From positions 2,232,001 to 2,296,000 of the forward strand of contig BEDY01000002.1 in the NCBI GenBank assembly GCA_002335605.1: DNA of 64,000 nucleotides. The letters are read 5' to 3'. This stretch comes from Prillingera fragicola. Its lineage: Eukaryota; Basidiomycota; Tremellomycetes; Trichosporonales; Trichosporonaceae. The position numbers were made by a program, and so were the translations under genes. The notes under the pieces were generated by a model. It saw only the letters and a list, made by a program, of their open reading frames with translations. It was not told the origin of the DNA and searched no databases. Below are positions 11,531 to 22,123 of this stretch, piece by piece (position 1 is the first letter of the stretch; the number at the start of each line of letters is the position of its first letter).

Positions 11531-12546
11531 CTAGTACATCTCGAGACTCTGCATACAGTCAGCACGATCCACGAACCAACGTCAGTACTCACCATTCCGT
11601 CATTGATCTCGTAGTCCTGCAACGTGACATGATCCTTGAAGGCCGTGTACCACTTTTTCAGGATAATCTTCTCGTGGCTGGTACCCGTCTGCGCGGCAAT
11701 GAGACGCTTCAGGTCGCCGACCGTGTCGGTGGGCATGCACTTGATGCGGACTGCGGCGTCAGCGCTCTCCTCCCACACCACAAAGAGGAAGGACTTACCT
11801 TTGCGCCCCATACGGTCGTTGGCGATGACATCAATCATGCGGCCGGGGCGGACCTTTGACGAGGAGATCGCAACGGGGCCACCAGGCTTAGCGTCGCTCG
11901 AGCCAGCGGCAGCAGCAGCACGGTCGGGGTGGACGTTGCCAGCGCCACTCCCACGCTCGCCATCCCTGTCGCGGTCGTCCCTTCGCCTCTCCCTGTCGCC
12001 ATCCCTGTCGCGGCGATGGTCGTCCCTCCTCTCACGGTGGCGGTCATCGCGATCCCGATCCCCCCTCCGCTCATGCCTCACACCGCGCGCGCGGTCCAGC
12101 TCCCGCCCATAATCGCGATCCCGGTCCCTCTCCCTCCTCGGCTCGCGCTCCTTCTCCCTCCGCTCCCCCCTAGCGCCCATCCGGTCCAACGGGTCCGCGG
12201 AACGTTTCAAACTGCCCACAGCAGCCGGCGCCGAGCTGAGGTTGCCCATAGTGTTGCGCACACCCTGTTCGCGCGTTCCGCCAAACCGCTTGGGCACCTC
12301 TCCGCGCTCTCGGCGCTGTGCACGTTCCTTTGCCGATTCCTCCTCGCCGATCTCACCCGCCATGAGGCCGCCGGTGCGGGGCGGTGGGACGTACGAGGCC
12401 GAGCCCTTCTTGTAGAAGGACAGCTCCTTTGCGCGGCGCTGGGACCAGGGTTTGGACTGAGGAGAGCGAGAACGGTCGCGATCCCTCCTGGGAGACCTGG
12501 AACGGTCGCGGTCGCGTGAGCGGTCGGGCGATGGGGAGCGGGGCAT
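11531..12546 (-). CDS. HUB1: Hub1/UBL5 ubiquitin-like protein with long RS/RD-rich N-terminal extension
   Basis: Exons 11799-12546, 11593-11750 and 11531-11548 give 307 aa. The last ~70 residues are a clear Hub1/UBL5 domain ([13 protein letters not shown], then [20 protein letters not shown] and [20 protein letters not shown]). Hub1 binds spliceosomal proteins non-covalently and tunes splice-site choice. Hub1 in yeast and humans is only about 73 aa. Here about 230 extra residues precede it in one open frame: RS repeats, a moderately complex segment ([17 protein letters not shown]...), then RD/RE/DR repeats like those of SR splicing factors. The 48-nt intron inside the ubiquitin fold is a multiple of three and has no stop, so an unspliced reading looks open; family conservation shows it must be removed. 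The last exon is only 18 nt and ends the protein in LEMY. Confidence 0.85.
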
Positions 12547-12883
12547 GGCTTTGTAATATGTGTTGATGTGGAGTTGGTTCTTGACATTGATCAAAGGAAG
12601 TCGATGGTGGCAACGACGGAAGTAAATTGCCCATGCATCAACCACGTGGACTTAGCGGGAGTATTTCACGTTGTGGTAACTCCCCTCTATATCCTCCAAT
12701 CAGAGTTTACGTAAAAAGATTGAATGACGCACGTGATTTTGATTCCGTTTTGCCACCTGTTTCGAGTGGTTTCGAGCAAAGAGTCTGCATCTTGAACATC
12801 TTCACCACAACTCTGCTGCAAACACCTGCTCCTCCTCCTCTCCTCCCCTCCTCATCCTCGCACACTACTCACACACATACACA
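12547..12883. promoter_or_regulatory. Divergent promoter HUB1 / MDJ1
   Basis: A 337-bp spacer between opposing start codons. It contains CACGTG at 12643-12648, CCAAT at 12696-12700 and the palindrome TTTACGTAAA at 12706-12715. The MDJ1 side ends in a C/T-rich leader. The same CACGTG plus TTACGTAA pairing recurs upstream of COX17 and the LYR gene. Confidence 0.55.
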
Positions 12884-14879
12884 ATGCCACCTCGAGTACC
12901 ACAGCGAGCACTGCAATCCATTCTCTTCCAGCAGCCAGCCGCAGCTAGCTGCTCATCCATCTCCTCTTCACACGTTTCCCAACAGACATCGCCCCGCCAC
13001 GCCGCGCGTAGCTTGCACTCATGCAGCGGAGCTCGCAGCGGATCTGCACTTGGCCGTGCGAGTGGTAGCCGTCTTTCTTCGTCGCCCAAGGTGAGGCGCG
13101 CGAGCTGCTGAGCAGTAGCAGCAGCAGCCATCTAACATTTCCAGGCAACCCCGCGTTCCACTACCCCTCCAGGCGTCCGTGGCTTTCACGGATCGAGCGC
13201 TCACGATGCCGCGCACAAGGACCCTTACAAGGTCATTGGCGTGGCCAAGGACGCAAGCGCCAGCGATATCAAGAAAGCATACTACCAGGTGCGCAACAGC
13301 ACGTCCGCGCCATGCTAACTCTGCAGCTCGCGAAAAAGTGGCACCCCGACACCAGCAAAGAGGCCGACGCTGCTGAAAAGTTCCAAGAGATTCAGAGCGC
13401 CTACGACGTGAGTTGGGTGGCAATTTCGCAATGTTTTAGGTTTCCAGGAATCTGCGCCGACTTTTCGACGCCACAGGTGACTGACCTCTGCAGATCCTCT
13501 CCGACGACCAAAAGCGCGCCGCATACGACCAGTACGGCTCGGCGTCGACTCAGGAGGGCTTTGACCCAAATATGTTTGCACGCGGCGGTGCCGGTGGCTT
13601 TGGTGGTTTCCAGGGCTTTGGCGGCGGCTTTGGCGGCGCAGGCAATGCCGGGGACCTGTTCGAGCAGCTCTTCGGCTCGGCGTTCGGAGGCGGTCAGCAG
13701 GGCAACCCCTTTGGCGGCGCCCGCGGCGGTTCCCGCATGATGCGTGGCGATGACATTGAGGCGACCGTTAACCTGTCGTTCATGGACGCTTGCTCCGGCA
13801 CCAAGCGCAAGATTGTGACCACTCCTGTGGTCGAGTGCAAGCCTTGCCACGGTTCAGGTCTCAAGCCTGGAGAGAAGAAGGCGACTTGCACAACCTGCCG
13901 CGGAACCGGCCAGCAGGCGTTCCAGGTCCAGGGCATGTTCATGGCCTCTACGTGTCAGACATGTGGGGGAACGGGAACCACAATCCCTCGCTCGGCCCGC
14001 TGCGGCGAGTGCGACGGTGTTGGCAAGGTCAAGGAGAAGGTCGAGGTCGACGTCGAGATTCCCGCAGGTATCGAGGACGGCATGAAGATCAAGATTCCCA
14101 ACGCTGGCGACGCGCCACTCAGTGCCCAGGGTCCTCCTGGTGACCTGTACGTGCGTGTCAACGTCAAGCCCTCGTCCGTCTTCCGTCGCCAGGGCACCAA
14201 CATCTACCACGACGCCAAGGTGCCTCTCCAGACTGCGCTCCTCGGCGGCAAGGTCCGCGTCCCCACTCTCGAGGGTGACGTTGACGTGCGTATCCGTGAG
14301 GGCACGCAGTACGGCCAGGAAGCGGTTCTCAAGGGCCGTGGTGTCAAGAGCCTGTACGGCCGCAAGGGTGAACGAGGCGACCTCATCGTCAGCTGGAAGG
14401 TCCAGATTCCGAGGTATGTGAAGCATGTTCCGCGGAAGAGGCACTAACTTGCCAGGACCTTGTCCAAGATGCAGAAGAAGATTCTCCAGGCGTACGCGGA
14501 CGACGTCGAGGGACGCAACCCGGACATCCACTTTGGCCCGCCCATCCAGGAGCCCTACGTTGAGCCTCCCCACCCCGACGCTCCTCGCCGCACTCCCCCA
14601 TCCAACCCTCCCAAGTCCGAGCCCACCCCCGAGGCTACTCCCGAAGCAGACCCCAAGCCCGAGGCCTCCAAGCCCAAGGCCACCCCCAAGCGTGAGCCAG
14701 AGCCGAAGCGTGAGCCCGAGCCCGAGCCCAAGCGCGAGGTTCCCCTCGTCGAGCCCGACAACGACCCCGAGCCCCCACGCGACCAGCCGCGCCAGGCTGA
14801 GAGCTTTGGCGACAAGGTCGCCGGAGCCCTCGGCGGCGCCCTTGGCTGGGCCGAAAGGTTGTTTGGCCGCAAGCGCTAA
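12884..14879 (+). CDS. MDJ1: Mitochondrial DnaJ (Hsp40) chaperone, Mdj1 type
   Basis: Exons 12884-13090, 13145-13288, 13327-13407, 13494-14413 and 14456-14879 join in phase to 591 aa. The N-terminus is Arg/Ser/Gln-rich without acidic residues, as in a matrix presequence. A J-domain with the HPD triad follows (KKWHPDTSKEA), then a Gly/Phe-rich stretch. The cysteine-rich zinc region has four CxxCxGxG repeats: CKPCHGSG, CTTCRGTG, CQTCGGTG and CGECDGVG. The two C-terminal substrate-binding beta domains follow. This is the complete type I DnaJ layout; with the targeting signal it fits the matrix Hsp70 co-chaperone Mdj1. The C-terminal ~100 residues are a Pro/Glu/Lys-rich tail unusual for the family. 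That tail contains cryptic donors that could switch to a different ending at 14958-15103. Confidence 0.93.
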
Positions 14880-14957
14880 ACAACGGGCGCTTTGGGTATC
14901 GGCTGGGGCCACGCAGCAAGAAGATGGAAAGAATGCAATGTTGACTGTATGTCTTAG

Positions 14958-15103
14958 GTGCGAAAAACGTTGACGCCAAGGCGAAAGCGGACGCGACACC
15001 CGAGGTCGAGGCCGAGCCTGTCGAGCCTAGCAAGAACGAGCGCGAGGACGCAGAGAAGCCTGCCGACAATGACGGTGCCGACAAGAAGGACACTTCAGCA
15101 TAA
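14958..15103 (+). CDS. MDJ1: Possible alternative last exon of MDJ1
   Basis: Downstream of the MDJ1 stop there is a stretch with strongly coding codon choice (AKNVDAKAKADATPEVEAEP and onward) that ends in TAA at 15101-15103. It follows a good acceptor (TTGACTGTATGTCTTAG). Two GTGAGC donors inside the MDJ1 tail, at 14692 and 14710, both leave phase 1, exactly what this exon needs. Splicing either one gives an acidic tail and skips the GWAERLFGRKR ending. Confidence 0.45.
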
Positions 15104-15421
15104 GGCTATGTCGATTTTATGTTTAGAGGAGAGGATCTCATCTAGTGAAAGCTCAAAGCCAAAGTCATAACCCCACTCAACCCACTCCCCAAAAGTACGT
15201 CATGTACCGCATATATGCATGAGCACTCGCATTGCTAGCCTCAGTATCAGTAGCTGTGTGAAGCAACAATGTAGCGGCGTCTAAAAGATGGGTTAGATTG
15301 CTGACGATGGCGAGGAGGTTCAACGCTTCGATCAAAACATGTTGACTGTGCGTCCCGTCTGTCTAGACCTCTATGCCGCTACCGCGCCACGGCCGGAGAC
15401 GTTGGCACGCACGCAAGCAGC
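15104..15421. other. Convergent 3' spacer, MDJ1 / Zn2Cys6 regulator
   Basis: This stretch lies between two genes reading toward each other, so it should hold two 3' UTRs and polyadenylation sites. No gene or repeat seen. Confidence 0.5.
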
Positions 15422-18400
15422 CTACGGCATCCCCATACCCGTCATCCCCGGTACATGCTGGCCCATGGACGCACCCGCAGCCGCGGTGTCGATACCAAAC
15501 TGGCTCGCCAAATCCGTATCCCAGTTCCACCAATTAGCGGCCCCGAGCGCGGGCATGTTCCCGTCGCGGCTCTCGAGCAGCGTCGTGGGGTCCCAGAACT
15601 GGTGCAACTGGCCATGTCAGCGCTTGCTCTCGCAACAAGAAAAACTGACCAGCAAATCCGTCGTCGTGTCGCCCATACCGCCCCGCTGCTGGCCCACAGG
15701 GGCCTCGGCGAAGTGCTGCTGCAGGACCTGATCGAGACTCGGCGCCGCACCCATCGTAGCCGGCGGGGGCATGAGGACGGGCGGGAGCGTGGCGACGGTC
15801 GGGATACTCCCACTCCCGGGTGCGGAGGTTGGCGCCGAGCCGGAAGGACGCTGGATGGTCGTCGCCCTGTGTCCGCGGCCTCCGCGTGCGCGTTCGATGA
15901 GCCGCGTGCGCCAGCCGAGGAGCTCGACGTCGATGTCCTCGTCTTCGGCTGTGGGGGCGCCGCGCGAGTTGGAGGTCGTGCCGGTGGCGGCTGCGGCGGC
16001 TGCTTCGGCCGCGGCGTCGAGCTTGGATAGGGCGCGCTGGCGCAGGCGGAGGAGCCATTGGTGGTTCTGTACAAGGGAGGGTGTGGCGTGATCCCGCAGG
16101 ACGGACGAGTAGAGCTTTATGCTGTGGTCGATCTGGCCTATTGCGAACCCGGCTAGCGGGTTGGCAGAGTTTTTGATAATCATTGTGCCGATGCAGACTG
16201 CTGCGGTAAAGAGGTGGTACTGTCGTCAGCGGAGATGGGAGGGAGACTCACCCAGAAGAACCAGTGGCGAGCTGTGACTGTTGGGTAAAGCTCATACAAC
16301 CCTGCCACCACTTCGATGAGCACGTTGCACCGCTCCACGACAGCGAGGTAGCTCTTGCCATACACACTGCGCGTCGGATCTTGTGGACACTCCTGCAGTG
16401 CCTTGACGAAATATGGCCGCTGGAGGAACATGATGCACTCGGAAACGTTGAGAGCCAGCGTAAACTGCTGGAACGTGCGGTGGAGATTGCGCTGGTTGAC
16501 CTCTGGGCTGTCGCGGGTGGCAGACTCGGCGTCGGCGTACACTGAGGGAAGGGCAAGGAGGGCAGTCCGACAGCGGAGGTGGAACGGAATTTGACGCTCA
16601 AAAGCGCACAGCCGGTCGTACAGCGAGGTGATGGCGGAATACGGCGTAGGGCGGACGTCCATTGCCTGGTCGAGCACCGCACCGGATATGCGGCAGAGCT
16701 CAAACTTGAGCGTCCGGAACGACTTGAGCCCGCTCGGCCCGTCAGTCCAGTTCTGGGACGGAAACTCTGTGTCAACATGTTCAGGCCGCAGGGCTGACGG
16801 ACGGGAGAAGCAGTTGGCCTGGAAAATGTCGATAGTATGGCACTCCCAAAAGACATGTCGACGTTCCTCCACGACATCGGCGGGGAGGTTCCAGCGCTCG
16901 CCGTCGCGGTGCAAGCCCATTGCCGTCACCAGGCGCATTGCGAGACCCCAGAGTGGCCAGGCCGAATCGCCATTGCGGCCCTTCTCTGTTTCCAGGTGAT
17001 AGTGAGCCATGATGACCACTGCTTGCAGCCCTGCGATGGTATTGCTGCCGATAAAGTCGCCCTTGACAAGACTCCACCTTGCTGCTGCTAGGTGGTGCTC
17101 GGCGCTGGGGTCGTGAGGGGGCAGGTCGGGGTTATGCAGTGCACCCATCGCCATGACAATGAAGAGCAGAGCGAGCTGTTGGGGGTGAACTTGACGGGAT
17201 GCCAAGGTTCCATCTAATGACGGCGCGCGCTGAGAGAGATTTGACTGCGGTCGTCGCTCTGACACAGGCGATGATGGAAGACCATAAGCACGGTCAAAGA
17301 TGGGTTGAACAAAACGGCGGGGAGCGACATCGTGGCTGCCTTGTCAGTGTCGATTAGACGCCAGAACTCACTTCCAGGTGTAGTTCCTGTAATACGAGTC
17401 CACCAACACAGCTCCCTCCTCAGGAGGAGGCAAATGTTCCAAGATAGTGTCCTTTGTAGGTGGCGGACCCCAGCTCTGAAATGGGAACAGCGACTGCTCG
17501 CCAAAACCAAAAGTGTTGGGCGGAGAGGATGGGCTGGCCTCGTCCTGGTCCTCTTCCTCTTCGTGCCTGCCTGGGCTGCCTGGACGCGACGCCTCGCGAC
17601 GTGGGGTGTCCTCTGACAGCTCTTGCTGCAATGTCAGGGGTTTTTCAACAGCGACTCACGTTCTTCAACCACTCGGTGCCGGCAGTCGGACCAAGCCACT
17701 TGCTCCGCCCACTCTTGTCAATAACAAGCGTTCCATAGCTCTCGTCATCGCGGGGACGGTCATTTGGCCTTGGAATTGGTGCTGACCGTTCCGCACTGTC
17801 ATACGAAAAGTTGAAGGTCTCACGCGGGGAAGGGTCCCGTGGGTTGCGCGGTGAGGCCAATGAATCTCGTGGTGAATGGCCAGGTGGAGTCGGTCCAGGT
17901 GGCGGCATGCCTGGCGGCTGGTGGTGCGAGTGTATGAAAGACGAGCTGCCCAGGTGCGAGTGGGTGAATGACGCCGAGTGCGACAGCGGGCTTGGGCCTG
18001 CATTGCCACGAAAGCTCTCATTGCGCGAGCTCGGAGGTGAGGGACGGTCCGAGTGCCGTGAGAATGTATCGCGGGGTATTGAATCTCGAAGCGTGTCGTA
18101 TGGCGAGTGGGCGTGTCGCGAGCCAGACGACGGCGGGTCGACAGCTCGTGGCGGCGCGTCGTAGCGCGACGGACCAGCTGCGGACCCATTGGGACCGCGA
18201 TGTCGTGGTGAGGGCGAACGTGACCGCCTGTAGTCGAAAGGACTTCCACCACTATGGTGGTCGCGATATCCATCGCGGTCGCGGTCGCCTCTCCTGTCAC
18301 TGCGGTGGTAGCCTCGGTCGTCGCGGTCGCGGTCTCGATGTCTGTCGCGGTCGCGCTCCCTCTCGCGTGATCGTGAGCGTGTCCGAGATCTGGCCTGGGG

Positions 18401-18786
18401 TTCCAGCCGGGAACTCAGTGTGCTGGATAGCAACCCCTCGATAGCGGCCAGTCGCTCCCTAAGCTCGTTGACTACTTCGCCTTCGCCGTCGGTACGTCTA
18501 CTGTTCAGCTGCCGGCCAGTGGTCGCACTCACGTCTTCTTCACCCGCACGCTGTTGGGGCAGAGCTCCGTGCACTCTCGGCGCACACAGTTTGAACATGG
18601 TACTAGGCAGCAGTGAGCACATGCCGAGAGCTACGATGTCGATGTGGGCAACTCACCTTGACGATCACACTTGAGCTTGAGCCGGTGACATTCTGCACAG
18701 CTCAACTGCTTTCTCGACCGGCGCTCCTCGCGAATATCATATCGTCCGTTATCCTCTGGCTGTGCAGACCCTTGATGAGACTGCAT
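15422..18786 (-). CDS. Zn2Cys6 transcription factor with RS-like segment
   Basis: Seven exons (18657-18786, 18533-18602, 17660-18500, 17372-17625, 16252-17335, 15650-16219, 15422-15607) join in phase to 1044 aa. The zinc cluster CAECHRLKLKCDRQVPCSNC, completed by VRRECTELC, is split by the first intron. A short coiled coil follows (ELRERLAAIEGLLSS). Next comes a striking Arg/Ser/Asp-rich block (residues ~100-170) that looks like a splicing-factor RS domain. A Ser/Pro-rich linker precedes the fungal transcription-factor domain (LRLVTAMGLHRDGERWNL reading across the middle of exon 5). The intron 16220-16251 is only 32 nt; choosing its acceptor at 16220 restores HWFFWYHLFTAAVC, a familiar motif. 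The gene is divergent from an efflux transporter, so it may control it, but this is inference from position. Confidence 0.87.
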
Positions 18787-19625
18787 GAGCGGGGATGGCA
18801 GATTGTTGACAAAAAATACAAAAAGATGGAGATTGTTGTTGGCTGACTTGACGAAATGGTAGGATTGGCTCCGAGATCCGACACCGGAGACCGGACCGGA
18901 GGCCGGAGCAGCTGTGAACGCCGACAGCAAGTGGGTTGTTGGTGACGAGCAGGGCCAAGTGAATGATGCGTGCATGGGTTTTGGCGTCTGCAGGGGGCCA
19001 AAACTGTTCGAGTGTCACTCTGCAGCCTGTCATAACGGCGGTGAGTGTCACCCATTGCCGTTGCCGGATAATATCGGACATGGCGGACAGCGACTAACCT
19101 GTGACTACCTCGAACACTTGGTCGAGCTCCCATGCTCCTTATTGACAAGCAGGTCACCACATCCCCAGCTCTCATCTCAAAGCCCTCATTGCTTACAGAC
19201 CTGATTAATCATCCACAACAGCCTCATGACCATTTCTGGTGCACAAGACCACGATGTCGCCCACCACCGGTCTTGTGCGAAACTCATCTCTTCATGCCTC
19301 TACACCTTTGGAACTTGGATTCCGACTCGCAGTCCTCGGGAACCGAAGCCTAGGCCTACTCTTCCAACCACCTGACTGACCTGTAGTACAACATCCACCA
19401 TCTCCACACTCGCATATGGCCTCTAGGCGCAACCACAGAGCATGCCCGGATGTAGCGTCTGCCACCACGGAGTACACCGAAAGACAAGCCCTGCAAGCCT
19501 CTGAAGTATTAAATCGCAACCGTTCCGACATTCTCTTCACTCCTTTGACAGCTACAGCTCACACAGCACGACTAGCAAGCTATTGCTAACACCTACTCAC
19601 CACTGTTGCTTGACACGACACACCC
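18787..19625. promoter_or_regulatory. Divergent promoter, Zn2Cys6 regulator / DHA2 transporter
   Basis: An 839-bp spacer between opposing start codons, long for this compact window. About 100 bp upstream of the regulator's ATG there is a cluster of CGG triplets (18885, 18892, 18897, 18904) in the same orientation. Such triplets are the half-sites of Zn2Cys6 proteins, so autoregulation or joint control of both genes is possible. No convincing coding sequence was found here. Confidence 0.45.
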
Positions 19626-21979
19626 ATGAGCGTCACAGACCCCATACCCAGGCCCCGCTCTGCCAACGAGCGGGAAGGATATACGTCGGATACAGCCAAT
19701 GAAGAACTTGCACTGCCAAACCACGTTGTCCAAGCACCAGTCACGACCCAGGATGTCGACAAGGAAGCTGTCCTCTCTGGGGGAGTAGCGGTTGGACGTA
19801 CTCTCACAGCTGGGACCATGGACGACGATATGCCAAAGAACAGCATGTGGCTCGTGATGCCTGCGTGAGTGTTCCCTGCCCACACAGCGGCTGACACTGC
19901 AGCCTGGGTCTCGTTGCCTTTGTCTCTGCCCTCGATCAGACTGTAAGTCAGCCCGACCAACACTGCTAAAGCGTCAGATCATCGCCACAGCCCTGCCGAC
20001 GATCTCGAGGGAGCTGGGTGCCACCCCCAGCCAGTACTCATGGGTCGGAACGGTGCGTGCCCTTTGTCTTGCTGGACTGACCTGCAGTCGTATCTCCTCT
20101 GCCAGACAATTATCACCCCACTGAATGGTCGGCTCACGGACGTCATTGGTCGCAAACCTGCGCTTTATGCGTCAATCATCACCTTGCTCGTGTTTAGCGC
20201 TTTGTGTGGCGCGGCACAGAACATTACTTGGTGTGCCGTCGCAAGAGGCCGAAACTGACAGCAGGTTGATTATAGCAAGGGCATTTTCCGGCATTGGCGG
20301 AGGGTCAATCGTGGGCTTGACGTGAGTGTAGCGTGTGTCGATGCTGTTGCTAACCGGCGCAGAACGATTGTGATCTGTGAGTCAAGAACACCTTGCAGAA
20401 AGAAATAAATTTCATTGTCCCCGTATTCTGACGCCACAGCCGACATTGTCCCTCTGCATAAAGTGGGAGAGTACCAAGGCAATCTCGGTATAGCCTATGC
20501 CTTTGCGAGTGTTCTAGGTCCTCTTCTTGGTGGAATCTTTACCGACCAAGTCAGCTGGTGAGTTCCACTTGAGGCAAGCTTTGCTGACTACAGGCGATGG
20601 TGTTTTTGTAAGCCGACGCCTCTCCTAACAGTGTTGACTCGCAGACATCAATCTTCCAGTGTGCGGTCTCTCCCTCGTTCTCCTCTTCTTCTGCCTGAAA
20701 CTCAAACCTGCACCATCCACGACCCTCGCAGAAGTCAGACGCACGTTCGACTTCCTGGGACTGTGAGTTCTGCACCTCCCCCCTTAACTAACACACTCAG
20801 CACACTCATCATTGCCGCCTCGGCGCTGCTCATCATAGGATTTGCCAACGCAGCCGACCACGGCTTTGGGGTCCCGAGCGCGTACGCGGTCATTGTCGCC
20901 GGCGCAGTAGTATTCGCAGCAGCCATTGTCCACTGCCTCGTGACGAAGCGCAACGCGATCATCCCTCGCGTAAGCCTTCCACCAACGACTGCACTAACCC
21001 CCAGCGCCTGCTCACAACCCGCACCCCGCTCTTCTTCGTGCTAGGCAGCCACCTCCAATCCCTAATCTTTGTCGCAGCCGGCTTCATCCTCCCGCAATAC
21101 TTCCAAGGCGTCAGGGGCGCGACAGCCCTCTCCGCCGGCCTCCAACTCCTCCCCTTCGCCCTCTGCTCCGCCCTCTTCGGCCTCGTAGCGGGCCAAATCA
21201 CCTCGCGCCTCCGCATAGTCCGCCCACTCATCTGGGGGGGCTACGCAACAGCCGGCCTAGCCTATGCGCTAATCTATGCGTGTTTCTCCCCCACAACGTC
21301 GCTAGCGACGCAGTCGGGCTTGCTCGTGCTCCTCGGCGCTGGCATCGGGTTCGCGCTCATGCCCCCCATCCTCATGATCCAGGCTGCGCTCCCGCGCGCC
21401 GACATGGCGGCGGCAACGAGTACGTGGGTCCTCATGCGGAGTATCGCTGCTGCCGTCGGGTTGGCTGTGTTTACGGCCGTGTTGAATGATGAGGAGAGGA
21501 AAAGGTTTAAAGACCTACAAGGACAGCCGGGAATGGACGGGATTGTGCCCCTCACCTCGAGCGTGGGGGGGTATAAGGTGTGGCACGAGCTGCCAGAGCC
21601 CGCGCGGTCCATGGTCCTCAAAGCGTTCTCGGACAGTGCACGCGTGAGTTGCCGCTGAGACTGTCGCTGATTCCTCGGCAGATGTGCTTTATCATCGGCG
21701 CAGCGTTCCTGTTTTCTGCCCTTCTCGTACGTCCCTTCAGTCTCCTCGCGCTGACGGCAGTTGACGCTGTGCACGAAATCCTACTCTTTGGACAGGAAGA
21801 AGACTGCTGCCCTCACTAGTGCCGACTCGGGTGAATCTCATGACTGCCAGGTTCTTGATGTCGAGGCGCAGCGTGGGTTGCCGGATGAGATCGTTGGGGG
21901 CAGGATGTCTGTTGAGGAAGTCGAGATGCGGCGTAGAGAGGCTGTGCGTAATGCCGAAAAGGCGCAGCCGTTAGAATAA
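19626..21979 (+). CDS. MFS transporter, DHA2-like (14-TM drug:H+ antiporter)
   Basis: Thirteen exons: 19626-19864, 19903-19942, 19978-20052, 20088-20230, 20265-20321, 20363-20376, 20440-20557, 20594-20607, 20645-20762, 20801-20969, 21005-21643, 21682-21726 and 21761-21979. They join in phase to 629 aa. After an 80-residue hydrophilic start come MFS motif A (NGRLTDVIGRKPALYA) and the antiporter motif C region (YAFASVLGPLLGGIFTDQVS). The pattern of hydrophobic segments suggests 14 membrane spans, as in DHA2 multidrug exporters of fungi, although substrate cannot be inferred. Two exons are only 14 nt. The last intron has several possible acceptors; I chose 21760 because it follows a CTGAC branch site and gives a charged cytoplasmic tail with coding-like codons. 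Confidence 0.88.
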
Positions 21980-22123
21980 CCTTCTGTAAACTGGACAATG
22001 AATACTACACTGCTCTCCTTCTTGAAAGCACGAGAGTCAGTGCGTTCAAAGCTGTGAGCCTGAGCGAAAGCGTGGAACAGCTATGTTGAATATGTCATAA
22101 TCACAAACCACCTCTCACTTGCT

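Noticed and set aside
21796..21979. Alternative acceptors at 21795 and 21799 for the last exon of the DHA2 transporter
   Set aside because: The acceptor at 21760 gives a normal 34-nt intron with a CTGAC branch site and keeps the charged tail in frame; the others imply a longer intron or a premature stop.
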